Source of the DNA: a virus | IMG/VR virus record: IMGVR_UViG_3300025154_000281 | Coordinates: 1 to 33,873 of that record | Strand: one strand, 5' to 3' | DNA: 33,873 nt | In this document: positions 7,835 to 16,054 of the stretch, piece by piece | Position numbering within the stretch: the first letter of the stretch is position 1 | Layout: every line of letters begins with the position of its first letter | The notes under the pieces: generated by a model | What the model saw: the letters and a program-made list of their open reading frames with translations, nothing else | Database searches by the model: none | Told to the model about the DNA's origin: nothing | Program-made: the position numbers and the translations under genes

Positions 7835-8272
7835 ATGATTATGAAAAGAAATGTTGTCTTTCTTCTTGTTGCGCTGCTGTTTGCCAGCATCGCGTATGCT
7901 GCTACCAACTACGTTCAGGAAGGCGATGTTGTCACGCTTTCGTGGGCAACCACGTCCGTAACCGCCGGTGATCCCTGCATCAAATGCACCGCCAAGGCTA
8001 CCGGCGGAATCGTTGGCGTGTCCCTTACCGGAACCGGAACCGCCGAAGAGGCGCACCGCGTCGCCACAAAGGGCGTCTTTGATCTCAACGTCACCACGAC
8101 CAGCACCACCACGGTCGCCATTGGCGATTATGTCTATGCGGAGGTTGGTGGTGTCGAGGTCGGTATTGCCACGCTTACCGATGACCCAGCCGGCGTGATT
8201 TTTGGCCGCGCGCTTGAGGCCATTTCCGCCACTTCGACCACTTCGCGTATCAACGTCCTTCTCGGTCAGTAA
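7835..8272 (+). CDS. DUF2190-family capsid decoration protein with a signal peptide
   Basis: Residues from about 24 on (TNYVQEGDVVTLSWATTSVTAGDP... GVFDLNVTT... VAIGDYVYAEVGG...VIFGRALEAI...RINVLLGQ) follow the DUF2190 pattern, a small beta-barrel family found next to phage capsids and thought to be a capsid cement protein. Before this domain lies an added signal peptide (MKRNVVFLLVALLFASIAYA). Usual DUF2190 proteins begin directly at the ANxVQxGD segment, which here lies just after the predicted cleavage site, so the mature form would equal the normal protein. AAGGAG at 7821-7826 supports ATG 7835. Confidence 0.8.
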   Translation: MIMKRNVVFLLVALLFASIAYAATNYVQEGDVVTLSWATTSVTAGDPCIKCTAKATGGIVGVSLTGTGTAEEAHRVATKGVFDLNVTTTSTTTVAIGDYVYAEVGGVEVGIATLTDDPAGVIFGRALEAISATSTTSRINVLLGQ

Positions 8273-8291
8273 CTACCTCATCCCTCATCAA

Positions 8292-8317
8292 GAGGCGGGG
8301 GCTTCGGCTCCCGCCTC
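8292..8317 (+). promoter_or_regulatory. Strong UUCG-loop hairpin between head and head-completion genes
   Basis: GAGGCGGGGGC (8292-8302) pairs with GCTCCCGCCTC (8307-8317) around a TTCG loop: 11 pairs with one G-U. There is no T-run after it, so it is not a simple intrinsic terminator. It lies in the only sizeable gap between DUF2190 and the next gene. It may stabilise the upstream capsid/decoration mRNA 3' end or partly attenuate downstream expression. Confidence 0.6.
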
Positions 8318-8332
8318 GCCCGAAAGGCAAAC

Positions 8333-8668
8333 ATGACGCTCAAAACGCAAATGGAAACCGATGTCGGAACCGTCTTTTTTAACAATGACGAGTTTTCCGA
8401 GGACGTTTCCTACGCGGTTTACGGCGGGTCTACGAGCACAATCAAGGCAATTATCACGCCCGAAATTGACCTTGCAGAGTCCGACCCGGGCCAGGTTGCA
8501 CAAGGGCGGGCGTTAATCAAAGTTTCCGACCTTGCGAACCCAACCAGACATGATACGCTCACGACCGCTGCCGCCATTGTCTGGCGCGTCGATGATGTTC
8601 TCGGCGGGGATGGCTACGTGTGGACCTTGCAGGTAAGCACTGACCACCGGCCCGGGGTGAAGGCATGA
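8333..8668 (+). CDS. Head-completion/head-tail connector protein (gpFII-like position)
   Basis: A 111-aa protein beginning with the typical TLKTQMETDVGTVFFNNDEFSEDVSYAVYGG, as in small head-tail stopper proteins, then a beta-rich body (ALIKVSDLANPTRHDTLTTAA..WRVDDVLGGDGYVWTLQV). Lambda gpFII and related connectors are the same size and occur in this slot, between decoration and gpZ-like genes, and form the platform to which tails attach. AAAGG at 8323-8327 is the SD. The end overlaps the next gene by 4 nt (ATGA). Family assignment relies on pattern and order. Confidence 0.75.
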   Translation: MTLKTQMETDVGTVFFNNDEFSEDVSYAVYGGSTSTIKAIITPEIDLAESDPGQVAQGRALIKVSDLANPTRHDTLTTAAAIVWRVDDVLGGDGYVWTLQVSTDHRPGVKA

Positions 8669-9387
8669 GCGTCTTCAAGATTGACGTTTCGGTTGAATCC
8701 AGAACGCAAGATAATTTCATGGCAAAAGTTTTGTCGGAAGCCATTGCTAACCCTGCTCTTGCACAGAAAAAGATCCTCGAAGCTAAGTCAGCTTTCGACG
8801 GCGTTCGCCGCCGGGCTCTGTATTCCACCGGGAAAGTCTTGCGGTTGGCGTTTCGCGCGGCGATTGAGACAAACAAATACGGCTACAAATACAAAAAACA
8901 TTCCAACTGGTTCGGGTTGGGCGTTGATGCTGACTGGACGCCGTTGACGAGACGATACCCGGCAAACAGATTTACAGGGAAAAAAGCCGAGAAAAGAAAA
9001 AAGGGTGAGCGATTTGGCACCATTTTTCCCGCCCCATTGAGCGCTGTTGATCGGCCTTTCTATCGTTCGCGCGGGATCTACACCAGCTTGGTTGATACGA
9101 AAGAAGGATCTCTCAAGTTTGGCGTCAATCCTGGTCTCAGAGGAACAACCTACAACGTCAAAGTTTTCCAGTTCCTTCAGGACGGCGGCCCGTCCATCTT
9201 CCGAGAAAAAGACAATCAGGAAAAGATGCGGCGATACCTTGCCGGGCTTGGTCTGATCATGCGGAAAGGCACTAGGCACGAAGTCGAAGGCAGGCCGATT
9301 ATGCAATCCTTCATCAACGACATCAACCCGCAGGCTGTCTATGAGCAGAAATACCTAGAAAAATTCGAGGATACGGTCTATGTCTGA
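8665..9387 (+). CDS. Tail completion/minor tail protein, gpZ-like
   Basis: A 240-aa protein in the gpZ slot. The N-terminus is helical (NFMAKVLSEAIANPALAQKKILEAKSAFDGVRRRALYSTGKVLRLAFRAAIE); the middle is rich in Lys and Arg (FTGKKAEKRKKGERFG). The later section has KVFQFLQDGGPSIFREKDNQEKMRRYLAGLG and ends with EGRPIMQSFINDINPQAVYEQKYLEKFEDTVYV, similar to the end of HK97 gp10/lambda Z-type proteins (GRPFIxPAF-like). Such proteins help couple the finished tail to the head. Both ends overlap neighbours (4 and 8 nt). Confidence 0.65.
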   Translation: MSVFKIDVSVESRTQDNFMAKVLSEAIANPALAQKKILEAKSAFDGVRRRALYSTGKVLRLAFRAAIETNKYGYKYKKHSNWFGLGVDADWTPLTRRYPANRFTGKKAEKRKKGERFGTIFPAPLSAVDRPFYRSRGIYTSLVDTKEGSLKFGVNPGLRGTTYNVKVFQFLQDGGPSIFREKDNQEKMRRYLAGLGLIMRKGTRHEVEGRPIMQSFINDINPQAVYEQKYLEKFEDTVYV

Positions 9388-9826
9388 TTCGATTGAAACA
9401 ATCTGCGGGAACATCTTGACGGGCATTTCCAACTCGCCAAGTGTTGCGGCTTTCGTGACGGCAAACTTCCCCGGGAAAACGCTTCAACTCTATCTCGGGT
9501 TGGACGTTAACCAACTGCCAGTAGAAAGCATGGTGCCGTGGTGCGCGGCTATCCCGAGGTCAACCGGACGCGACGACAACAACCAAGCACGTCAGCGGAA
9601 TATCACCATGGGCATCGTCATCAAAAGTGCCACCGTCACGGACGTAGGTGCTTATACCAAAATGGCCGGGTATGGCCTGATGGAACAGCTTGCCGAGCTT
9701 ATCCAGGACAACATCTTGAACACGCTCAACGGCAACATTTTGAACCTTTCCAGCATTGATTTTGAAGTTGACTTTCCATATTTCCGGTGTTCGTTTTCTT
9801 TCAACGTGCCGGAAGAAACGGATTAA
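9380..9826 (+). CDS. Tail terminator protein (gpU-like)
   Basis: A 148-aa protein in the position of lambda gpU, right before the tube protein. It has an amphipathic N-terminal helix (SIETICGNILTGISNSPSVAAFV), strands around RQRNITMGIVIKSATVT, a helix (AYTKMAGYGLMEQLAELIQDNIL), and a C-terminal strand pattern ending FPYFRCSFSFNVPEETD, as in tail terminators that cap the growing tube. The assignment is by order and predicted fold, not close identity. Confidence 0.65.
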   Translation: MSDSIETICGNILTGISNSPSVAAFVTANFPGKTLQLYLGLDVNQLPVESMVPWCAAIPRSTGRDDNNQARQRNITMGIVIKSATVTDVGAYTKMAGYGLMEQLAELIQDNILNTLNGNILNLSSIDFEVDFPYFRCSFSFNVPEETD

Positions 9827-9838
9827 AAGGAGAATAAT

Positions 9839-10867
9839 ATGGCTTTCCCAACCTCACCGACTACCGGCAAAAACGCAAAGGTTTTGATCAACAGCAACGA
9901 CGGGGCCTACGAGGCGTCAACCGCCATGACCGTGCAAACGACCTACACTTACAAGGGCGTGAGCTATGCGAACCGCGTCTATCTGTGGGGTTCGGGGAAA
10001 ACGCTGATCAACATGCGCCCCGCCATCGAGCCGCGAATTGACATCGACGGCATCATTGACGGGATCGTCTGCACCGTCACGGCCAGCAATGATGAGGTCC
10101 AAACCTCTGCGGGCACGATCCTGGTTGACAATGTCGTCACCACCGTTGCCGCCGATACGAGTATCGCCGTTACCCGGCCAGCTGCCGGTGAAGGCGCGTG
10201 GGTTGCTATCCACGTCCACAAAGGAACTCAGGCCGTCACTGCCACCAAAGGCACCGACACTTCCGGCTCTGCTGGTAAGGGCGGTCTTCTGACCACATAC
10301 GGCACTTCCGCCGGTCAACGTCCCCTCATTGCAACCACTGACCTGTTGATTGCTCTGATCCAACTGGACAACGGCGCGAAGCCTGTTACCAGCTCTGAAA
10401 TCTTTTCCTACGATCGGCAGACCGCAGACGTTGACGCGCAGGTTCTTCCCAACATCGGCGGGGTTCTGTTGCCTACCGCCCTTCCGGCGCTTCACGTTGG
10501 CCCGACTCGCCAGCCGGTGAAGATCACCGGATACTACCTTGACAACGCACTGGCCGAAATCGGGACGGCAAAATCCTGGAACCTCAACCCGTCTACCAAC
10601 GAGGTTTCAGACACCACGTTTTCGCGCGGGATCAGTATCACTGAGGTATCTTCGTGGGCTTTCACCTTTGAGCAGTTGGCCACCGATCCGAAGGCCAAGA
10701 ACGCCATCATTGACCGGCAGGGGTATGGTGCGGTCAGGCTGCAATATCCGAATGGTGGTTACTGGCAAGGGGCCTGCACTCTGGTTCCGTCGTTCGCGGT
10801 CGCGCCTGGCGCGTTAAACAGTATCAGCGTTTCCGGATCGCTGCTTGATGATCCGGTCTTCACCTGA
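9839..10867 (+). CDS. Major tail tube protein (gpV-like), with a large insert
   Basis: A 342-aa protein preceded by AAAAGGAG. The C-terminal part (KSWNLNPSTNEVSDTTFSRG, WAFTFEQLATDPKAKNAIIDRQGYGAVRLQYPNGGYWQGACTLV, ISVSGSLLDDPVFT) follows the tail-tube pattern of strand, acidic loop, W, and a final strand. An N-terminal/central Thr-rich region (about residues 60-165: ASNDEVQTSAGTILVDNVVTTVAADTSIAV...) looks like an added beta domain that would project from the tube. It makes the protein longer than simple tube proteins. It lies between the terminator and the gpG/gpGT frameshift pair, as expected. Confidence 0.8.
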   Translation: MAFPTSPTTGKNAKVLINSNDGAYEASTAMTVQTTYTYKGVSYANRVYLWGSGKTLINMRPAIEPRIDIDGIIDGIVCTVTASNDEVQTSAGTILVDNVVTTVAADTSIAVTRPAAGEGAWVAIHVHKGTQAVTATKGTDTSGSAGKGGLLTTYGTSAGQRPLIATTDLLIALIQLDNGAKPVTSSEIFSYDRQTADVDAQVLPNIGGVLLPTALPALHVGPTRQPVKITGYYLDNALAEIGTAKSWNLNPSTNEVSDTTFSRGISITEVSSWAFTFEQLATDPKAKNAIIDRQGYGAVRLQYPNGGYWQGACTLVPSFAVAPGALNSISVSGSLLDDPVFT

Positions 10868-10886
10868 TAATTTAAGGGGGTAAGGG

Positions 10887-11213
10887 ATGAGCAAGAAACA
10901 AGCGGTAAAGGTCTTCGGGCGGGATGAAATCTTGGCCCATGTCGAAACCAAGATTGAAAACGTGGAAGTCAACGGGTGGGGCGGGTGCGTTCGCATTCGC
11001 CCACCCAACTTCCAGGTGATCAGCAAGTTGAAACTGGACTACCCCGACGAGCGGGATTTTCAGTTTGCATTGTTGACGGCTTGCATGGTTGACCTTCAAC
11101 CCGACGATGTGCGAGCCATGATGACCGGGAACGGGTTGAGGTATGCCCAACTTCTCGACGCCGTTCTTGGGAAGGGAAGCCCGCTCAATGACGCTGCCGT
11201 GGGAAAGCAATAG
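10887..11213 (+). CDS. Tail assembly chaperone (gpG-like)
   Basis: A 108-aa protein between tail tube and tape measure, the slot of lambda gpG. The sequence (VFGRDEILAHVETKIENVEVNGWGGCVRIRPPNF...FQFALLTACMVDLQPDDVRAMMTGNGLRYAQLLDAVLGKGSP) fits small acidic/helical chaperones that coat the tape measure during tail assembly. Its last codons run through the slippery heptamer GGGAAAG at 11201-11207, three bases before the TAG stop. SD AAGGG at about 10880-10884 (taaGGGatgagc). Confidence 0.8.
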   Translation: MSKKQAVKVFGRDEILAHVETKIENVEVNGWGGCVRIRPPNFQVISKLKLDYPDERDFQFALLTACMVDLQPDDVRAMMTGNGLRYAQLLDAVLGKGSPLNDAAVGKQ

Positions 11214-11371
11214 AGCGCCTTGAATCTGATCCGGGATTCCTGGCGCTGGTTTCAATCGCTGCCGACGATGGCGTGAGTATCGCGGAGGTTATTTCCCGGG
11301 GGGAAAACGATTCGATAAATCGGATAGCTTTGATGGAGCTGAGGCGAAGGGAGCGCAAGAACAATGGCTGA
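10887..11371 (+). CDS. gpGT-like frameshift product (-1 shift at 11201-11207)
   Basis: A -1 slip on GGGAAAG (zero-frame codons GGA AAG) joins residues 1-107 of the gpG-like protein to a 54-residue extension read from 11207: AIERLESDPGFLALVSIAADDGVS, then SRGENDSINRIALMELRRRE, ending at TGA 11369-11371. The total is 161 aa. The extension has no start codon of its own, fills an otherwise non-coding gap of about 150 nt, and its stop overlaps the tape-measure ATG. Lambda uses the identical heptamer to make gpGT, which binds tail tube protein while the G part coats the tape measure. Confidence 0.85.
11201..11207 (+). promoter_or_regulatory. Programmed -1 ribosomal frameshift site GGGAAAG
   Basis: The heptamer is in the correct phase (G GGA AAG) and lies just before the gpG-like stop codon. 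The -1 frame is open for 54 codons beyond it. Identical to the lambda G/T slippery site. Confidence 0.85.
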
Positions 11372-13151
11372 AGGCCTTGTCAGGATCGTTATCAACGCGG
11401 TTGATAAGTATTCTGGCGTTCTTACCGGCTTGAATCAGGGCCTTGAGCTTGTCGGCAAGGGCTTTTCCTTCGTAACGAATGTTTCCGGGAAATTCTTCGA
11501 CGCCCTTGGCTCCGGCCTGGATCTTGCCGTGAAAGGCGGGAATTTCGCGGAGATAAACGCCCAGCTAAACAATGTCGCCAAGAGCTTTAACATTAGCTCA
11601 AAATCTGTTGTGGACTCGCTTGACGACATAACACAGAATATGCTCAAGCTGCCAGAGCTGGCCATGCTTGCCGGGCGTGGAATCACCGCTGGTCTTGATG
11701 AGACGCAGCTCGAAAAGGTTTTCACCTTTGTCAAACGGCGCACAGAGGTTACGGGCGAATCTTTCACGGCAATGAGTGAACAGATTTTTTCGGCTCTTCA
11801 GTCTGGCCGGTTCGCAACCATCAAGCAAATGGGTCTTCTGGTAGAAAAGGGCGATGATGTCGCCTCGATCATGCGGAAAATTGAGGATGCCACAAAAAAG
11901 TATGGTGACGCAGGATTCAACGCTGCCGACAAGGTAGCGGCATTATCCGCGCAGGCAGATAATTTCACAACAAAAATAGGCGTTGCGATCAACGATACGC
12001 CAAGGTTTCAGGCCATTCTCACAAAGCTGACTGACACGGTTGTTGATTTTGTGCAAGAGTTTGATACCGCCCCCGTCACCCGCTTTTTTGATTACGTGCT
12101 TCGAGTCGCTGAGAGCACGTTTAACGCATTTGCCCAAAACTTCCCGGGCATTTCTGCGATCTTTGATAATCTCTTCGGGGGCGGCACAGACTCGGCAAAG
12201 TCATTTACTCGGAATGTCGTGTCGTTAATATTCCAGCTAGTTACGGCTTCGGCAAAAGTAGTTAACCAGATAATAGACGTTATTCAGGCTGCAAATTTTG
12301 GCGACAATATCGGAGAAATAATTAGCATTATCATCAGGACCGTAACATTCGGAGCATCTAAATTGCTTCAAATAATAAACAGCATAGACAGATTTTTTGT
12401 ATCTGGAATACAAAAAATAATTGAAACGATAGCATCAATAGCCGAGAATAACCCAAGCATTGCTGAACTTATCGGCATTAACCCGGAAGACTTGCGGGAG
12501 GTTCAAGCATCTTTAGAAAAGCAAACAGAATTTTTTAATTCCACCACTGAAAAAATAAGCAAAAGTCTTGAACAAATAGGGCTATCGTCTTCTGATGTTT
12601 TTGAGGACATGAATAAAAATCTAGAGGGTTGGAAAATAGACCTTGGTGATATTGCAAAAGGGCAAAAAGAAATAACTGACTCCATTGATACCATTTCCTA
12701 CGAGAAGCCTATCGCCAGCGCTATTAAGTCTTTTGAGGCGGTAAAGCCTGCTGTTGAAGCAACGACAGAGGCTATCAGCAACGCCGTGAAGAAATCAGCA
12801 CTATCAGCCAAGGATACTATTTCCGCCCTGGAAAATGCCTTGACCGATATTGAGAAGCGGTTGAACCGTGGCACAGTTGTTGAAGGCGGACGGTTTTTCA
12901 CTGGCTTAGAGCGTGAAGCCATGCTCAAAGAAGCCGAAGAGCTGCGGGACAAGATCAAGAAGGCAATCGGCGGTGATCTCAGTATTACCGCTGACGTCGG
13001 GAAGGGGACCGGGTTGGAAGAGGAAATCAAGTCCTACCTTGCTTCCGTAAACTGGCCGTCCGAGTTTCGCGCTATGGGCGAGTTCCTTCTTAATTTCGTG
13101 CTGCAAAAAGCCAGGGGCGAGCGCGTCCCCTTCGCGCTGATCACGCAATGA
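11364..13151 (+). CDS. Tail tape-measure protein
   Basis: A 595-aa protein directly after the frameshifted chaperone. It is largely helical with long hydrophobic stretches (ISIIIRTVTFGASKLLQIINSIDRFFVSGIQKIIETIASIAENNPSIAELIG) and coiled-coil parts (ALSAKDTISALENALTDIEKRL). The N-terminal region (VINAVDKYSGVLTGLNQGLELVGKGFSFV) is typical of phage tape measures that begin with a sliding alpha-helical domain. At roughly 1.5 angstrom per residue it would set a tail of about 90 nm. The central part (about 12230-12700) is clearly AT-richer than its surroundings, suggesting exchanged DNA. SD GGGAG at about 11349-11353. Confidence 0.9.
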   Translation: MAEGLVRIVINAVDKYSGVLTGLNQGLELVGKGFSFVTNVSGKFFDALGSGLDLAVKGGNFAEINAQLNNVAKSFNISSKSVVDSLDDITQNMLKLPELAMLAGRGITAGLDETQLEKVFTFVKRRTEVTGESFTAMSEQIFSALQSGRFATIKQMGLLVEKGDDVASIMRKIEDATKKYGDAGFNAADKVAALSAQADNFTTKIGVAINDTPRFQAILTKLTDTVVDFVQEFDTAPVTRFFDYVLRVAESTFNAFAQNFPGISAIFDNLFGGGTDSAKSFTRNVVSLIFQLVTASAKVVNQIIDVIQAANFGDNIGEIISIIIRTVTFGASKLLQIINSIDRFFVSGIQKIIETIASIAENNPSIAELIGINPEDLREVQASLEKQTEFFNSTTEKISKSLEQIGLSSSDVFEDMNKNLEGWKIDLGDIAKGQKEITDSIDTISYEKPIASAIKSFEAVKPAVEATTEAISNAVKKSALSAKDTISALENALTDIEKRLNRGTVVEGGRFFTGLEREAMLKEAEELRDKIKKAIGGDLSITADVGKGTGLEEEIKSYLASVNWPSEFRAMGEFLLNFVLQKARGERVPFALITQ

Positions 13152-13534
13152 TAACGATATTTCCGACAACTGCATCCGGTTTAACAGCTACTTCATACCG
13201 GCTATCTATCCCGCATGGCGAAGGGTTCAACCTCGGGAAAGAGCGGCCGGAATCTGTTGCTACAAACCTGGACGGCAGCGCTACGGTAACGACATGGGCA
13301 CACTCAATCACCGGCCATATCACGTCAATAACCGTGGATCTGACCGAGGCGCAATACACGGCGCTGCGCCTTATCGCCGAACATGCTACCGTATTAGAGT
13401 GGGTTATGACGATCTACAACAGGACGTTTCAGACCGCTGTATCAATCGTATCAGCGGTCCCCGTGGTTCGTTCTGGCGCTCCGTATTGGCGCTGCTCGAT
13501 CCGGTTTACCATCGTGTCTGAATTGCACAGGTGA
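13148..13534 (+). CDS. Minor tail protein after the tape measure
   Basis: A 128-aa protein whose ATG overlaps the tape-measure stop (ATGA). It is mainly beta-rich (SYRLSIPHGEGFNLGKERPESVATNLDGSATVTTW, HITSITVDLTEAQYTALRLIAEHATVLEWVMTIYN, YWRCSIRFTIVSE). The size and position match small tail-tip proteins such as lambda gpM or a distal tail component. I cannot prove the family from sequence alone. Confidence 0.6.
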   Translation: MITIFPTTASGLTATSYRLSIPHGEGFNLGKERPESVATNLDGSATVTTWAHSITGHITSITVDLTEAQYTALRLIAEHATVLEWVMTIYNRTFQTAVSIVSAVPVVRSGAPYWRCSIRFTIVSELHR

Positions 13535-13540
13535 GGAAAA

Positions 13541-14725
13541 ATGATCATAGGCGGGGCTTCTGGCGCTCTCCTGGCCGGTGGCGGTCGGGCCGGGTATTCG
13601 GAACAGTATCTTCCCTGCTCTGCGTTCATCGTCCCAGCCGGGTATAAGGCCGTCATCGAGCAAACAACCAGGGCAGCGGTGAAGTATTCCGCATCTGCCC
13701 GCATCAGGAACGTTGCCGACACCGCATGGATCAATCTTTCCAGCGTGTCCTATTTCCAGGTCACGAAAAACAGCGACGGGTCTTTGTGGACCGCTGACGT
13801 AACGGTTCAAGCGCCGACCACATGGAGTCCGTATATCAGCGGCGGCACCTATGAGGACGTGTTAAAGCCGTCTAATCGCAGATTACAGTTGTGGTGCGGT
13901 ATCACCGTGAGTGGAACGACCTATTCATACCTGCTTTTTACGGGCCACGTCATCAGCTATCAAGAAGCCGTAGGCGCTTCAGGCGGGGCAATCAACCTTC
14001 GCCTAGAAGATGCCCGCGAGATTCAAACCCGCACAGATTCAGCAACTCTCAGCATTGCCAGTGCTACGATTTTCCGGGCCATGCAACATCAGGTCATGTC
14101 GACAACCCAGGCCAGTCGACCGTATCAGGGGCTTCATGCAGGAATTGAAGATCAAGAGATCGAAGTAGAGACTGTCGGCCCGCTCTCGTATGACAACGCG
14201 CAGGCCGTCATAGACGGGTTGATACCGGGAAAACCATTGCAAAACCTCACGCCCGGGAACCTCCTCAAGTTGTCTTACAGCGGCATCTCTGCCGGTGAGG
14301 ACACCCCGGCATTTACTTACTCCGACGCAAACATCATCAGTTTGCAGCGCTTTGGCGGCTCCAACAACTTCAACGCGGCTCGAATCTATGGGTTGTCTGG
14401 AAGCACGGTAACGACCGATGAAACATTCGATGCTGCTGATGTTGCCAAACGGGGGAAAATCTATTACGCGGCGGGGCTGATCGGGTCGCCGTATATCCAG
14501 CTCACCGAAGCCGAAAGCATCGCAGATGCCTGCATCGCTGAGGAATTGCGCGGCAAGGTATCGGTTGAAGTTTTGCTTAACCCGCTGATCGAACCGGGGC
14601 AGCTTCTCACCGTTGGATCGTCCCGATATTCCGTGGCCAGCGGGACAGCTATTGTTAGGCGCGTCAATCATCAGTATGCGGTCGGCCGCGCGCGGTCTTA
14701 CATGGGAGATCTGATCCTTGCCTAG
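13541..14725 (+). CDS. Tail-tip/baseplate hub-like protein
   Basis: A 394-aa protein, SD GGTGAGG before ATG 13541. The N-terminal Gly/Ala-rich segment (IIGGASGALLAGGGRAGY) is followed by beta-rich sequence, including TGHVISYQEAVGASGGAINLRLEDAREIQ and a C-terminal section with LRGKVSVEVLLNPLIEPGQLLTVGSSRYSVASGTAIVRRVNHQY. The latter resembles the final domain of hub proteins that alternate short strands and end with a residue-swapped barrel. Order (tape measure, small tail protein, hub) supports a hub role. Confidence 0.6.
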   Translation: MIIGGASGALLAGGGRAGYSEQYLPCSAFIVPAGYKAVIEQTTRAAVKYSASARIRNVADTAWINLSSVSYFQVTKNSDGSLWTADVTVQAPTTWSPYISGGTYEDVLKPSNRRLQLWCGITVSGTTYSYLLFTGHVISYQEAVGASGGAINLRLEDAREIQTRTDSATLSIASATIFRAMQHQVMSTTQASRPYQGLHAGIEDQEIEVETVGPLSYDNAQAVIDGLIPGKPLQNLTPGNLLKLSYSGISAGEDTPAFTYSDANIISLQRFGGSNNFNAARIYGLSGSTVTTDETFDAADVAKRGKIYYAAGLIGSPYIQLTEAESIADACIAEELRGKVSVEVLLNPLIEPGQLLTVGSSRYSVASGTAIVRRVNHQYAVGRARSYMGDLILA

Positions 14726-15158
14726 CACGCCTAAAATAAACACCTACGTCACCAACGCTTCAGACGTGCGCGTTAGCATCCTGAAGTTCCACCCGACCAT
14801 CGGGACGCCGACCCCTGCGCTTTCACTTCGGCTCTATAATGGTGAGGTCAGCCAGGGGACAACTGCCAACTTGCTTTTTGCCATTCGCGCCGACCTGCTT
14901 CGAGAAGCGCCGGCATGGGAAGAAACCGAGGAAAGCAACGCTAACGGAACTGAATTGATGACCGAATCGTGGTTAGAGATCAGCACCGACGGCGGATCAA
15001 CTTGGGCAGGCATTGATGAGTATGCTTCTGGTGGCGTTGATCTCGGGGCCGTTGCTGCCGGTGCGTATGCCGCGTTTCATGCGCGGGTGAACACGCCCGC
15101 AGGCGCGTCTACTTTGGGCGAATGCAATTTCGCGCTTGTGGTGAGGTCTCGCCCATGA
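14718..15158 (+). CDS. Tail-associated hypothetical protein
   Basis: A 146-aa protein. The frame has no early ATG; TTG 14718 follows GGGAGA (14704-14709) and overlaps the preceding stop. The composition is beta-rich, with IKTY-like N-terminal sequence (KINTYVTNASDVRVSILKFHPTIGTPTPALSLRLYNGEVSQGT) and WLEISTDGGSTWAGIDEYASGGVDLGAVAAGAYAAFHARVNTP, like beta-sandwich tail-tip proteins. The Wx(I/V)SxDGGxxW motif is common in secreted or adhesive beta folds. Function unknown. The stop overlaps the next ATG (15155-15158). Confidence 0.6.
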   Translation: MPSTPKINTYVTNASDVRVSILKFHPTIGTPTPALSLRLYNGEVSQGTTANLLFAIRADLLREAPAWEETEESNANGTELMTESWLEISTDGGSTWAGIDEYASGGVDLGAVAAGAYAAFHARVNTPAGASTLGECNFALVVRSRP

Positions 15159-16054
15159 GCCGAGAACGACTTTACGGAATTGTTGAAGCCGATCTCGGGG
15201 ATAAACAATACCGGGTCAGGCCGAGTATCGGGAACCTTGAAAGCATCCAGGGAACCGACATCAAGCGGGCGGGCTTAACCATTGGGCAATTCGTCGATAT
15301 AATCCAGTGCTACAATAACAATTCAAGTCAAGCAGGATGGGGCTTTGCCGACGTATCCTACAACTACGGCAGCATTTTCGAGCCTTCGCAAGGCGCAGTT
15401 GATCAGCTTATCAATTCAAACCCGGCGCAGGCGGCAGCATTCTATCTGCTCTGGAAGGCGAGAAAAACATCGGTCCCATACTTTCCGGCAAAAGTTTTGA
15501 GTGTTCATGCTGGTTATCTTATGCTCGAATCTTGGGGATCATCAGCAGAGACGCCTATTTCGGTAACGGCGGATCTCAACGTTACGGACTTTGCCGTCAA
15601 CGATGTGGCGCTTGTAATAGCTCGGCCCATGTCTTTCTTGCAAGTCATCGGTTGGTGGCAGAAAGCTGGACCTGTAATACCTTCAACGGTGTATTCTGAA
15701 TGGACACTTAATGCCCCGATAGCTCTTTTTTCACCACATGGAACATACGAATTTGAGGCAAGGTTTTCTTTCAGCATAGCCCCGACCGCTTCGGCTGGTG
15801 ACGTATCCATATTAGTGAACCAATACTTTTCAGGCCCGGCAACATATTTGAATGGGAATACATACTCAATAATAATCGGGCTAGACAATGGTGGGCCTGC
15901 CGAAACAAACATAATTGAATATTTTCAAACAAAATTCGGCTACCAAAAAGAGGCGTTTTATCCAATTACGATTACACTGATAACTAGATTCACTGGTGGC
16001 GGTGAAACAGTTTCTCTTAGTGCTAACTTTTCTGACGGGATTTTATCCAATTAG
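15155..16054 (+). CDS. Tail/baseplate protein of unknown function with an AT-rich 3' half
   Basis: A 299-aa protein starting MSRERLYGIVEADLGDKQYRVRPS. The N-terminal portion (LESIQGTDIKRAGLTIGQFVDIIQCYNNNSSQAG) may be a small barrel as seen in tail-tip assemblies. A frame extending upstream to 15122 is rejected because ATG 15155 overlaps the previous stop and has GTGAGG before it. The 3' third (from about 15700) changes to AT-rich DNA with many AAT/ATA codons and encodes a separate beta-rich domain (FEARFSFSIAPTASAGDVSILVNQ), suggesting an exchanged receptor-facing module. Confidence 0.6.
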   Translation: MSRERLYGIVEADLGDKQYRVRPSIGNLESIQGTDIKRAGLTIGQFVDIIQCYNNNSSQAGWGFADVSYNYGSIFEPSQGAVDQLINSNPAQAAAFYLLWKARKTSVPYFPAKVLSVHAGYLMLESWGSSAETPISVTADLNVTDFAVNDVALVIARPMSFLQVIGWWQKAGPVIPSTVYSEWTLNAPIALFSPHGTYEFEARFSFSIAPTASAGDVSILVNQYFSGPATYLNGNTYSIIIGLDNGGPAETNIIEYFQTKFGYQKEAFYPITITLITRFTGGGETVSLSANFSDGILSN

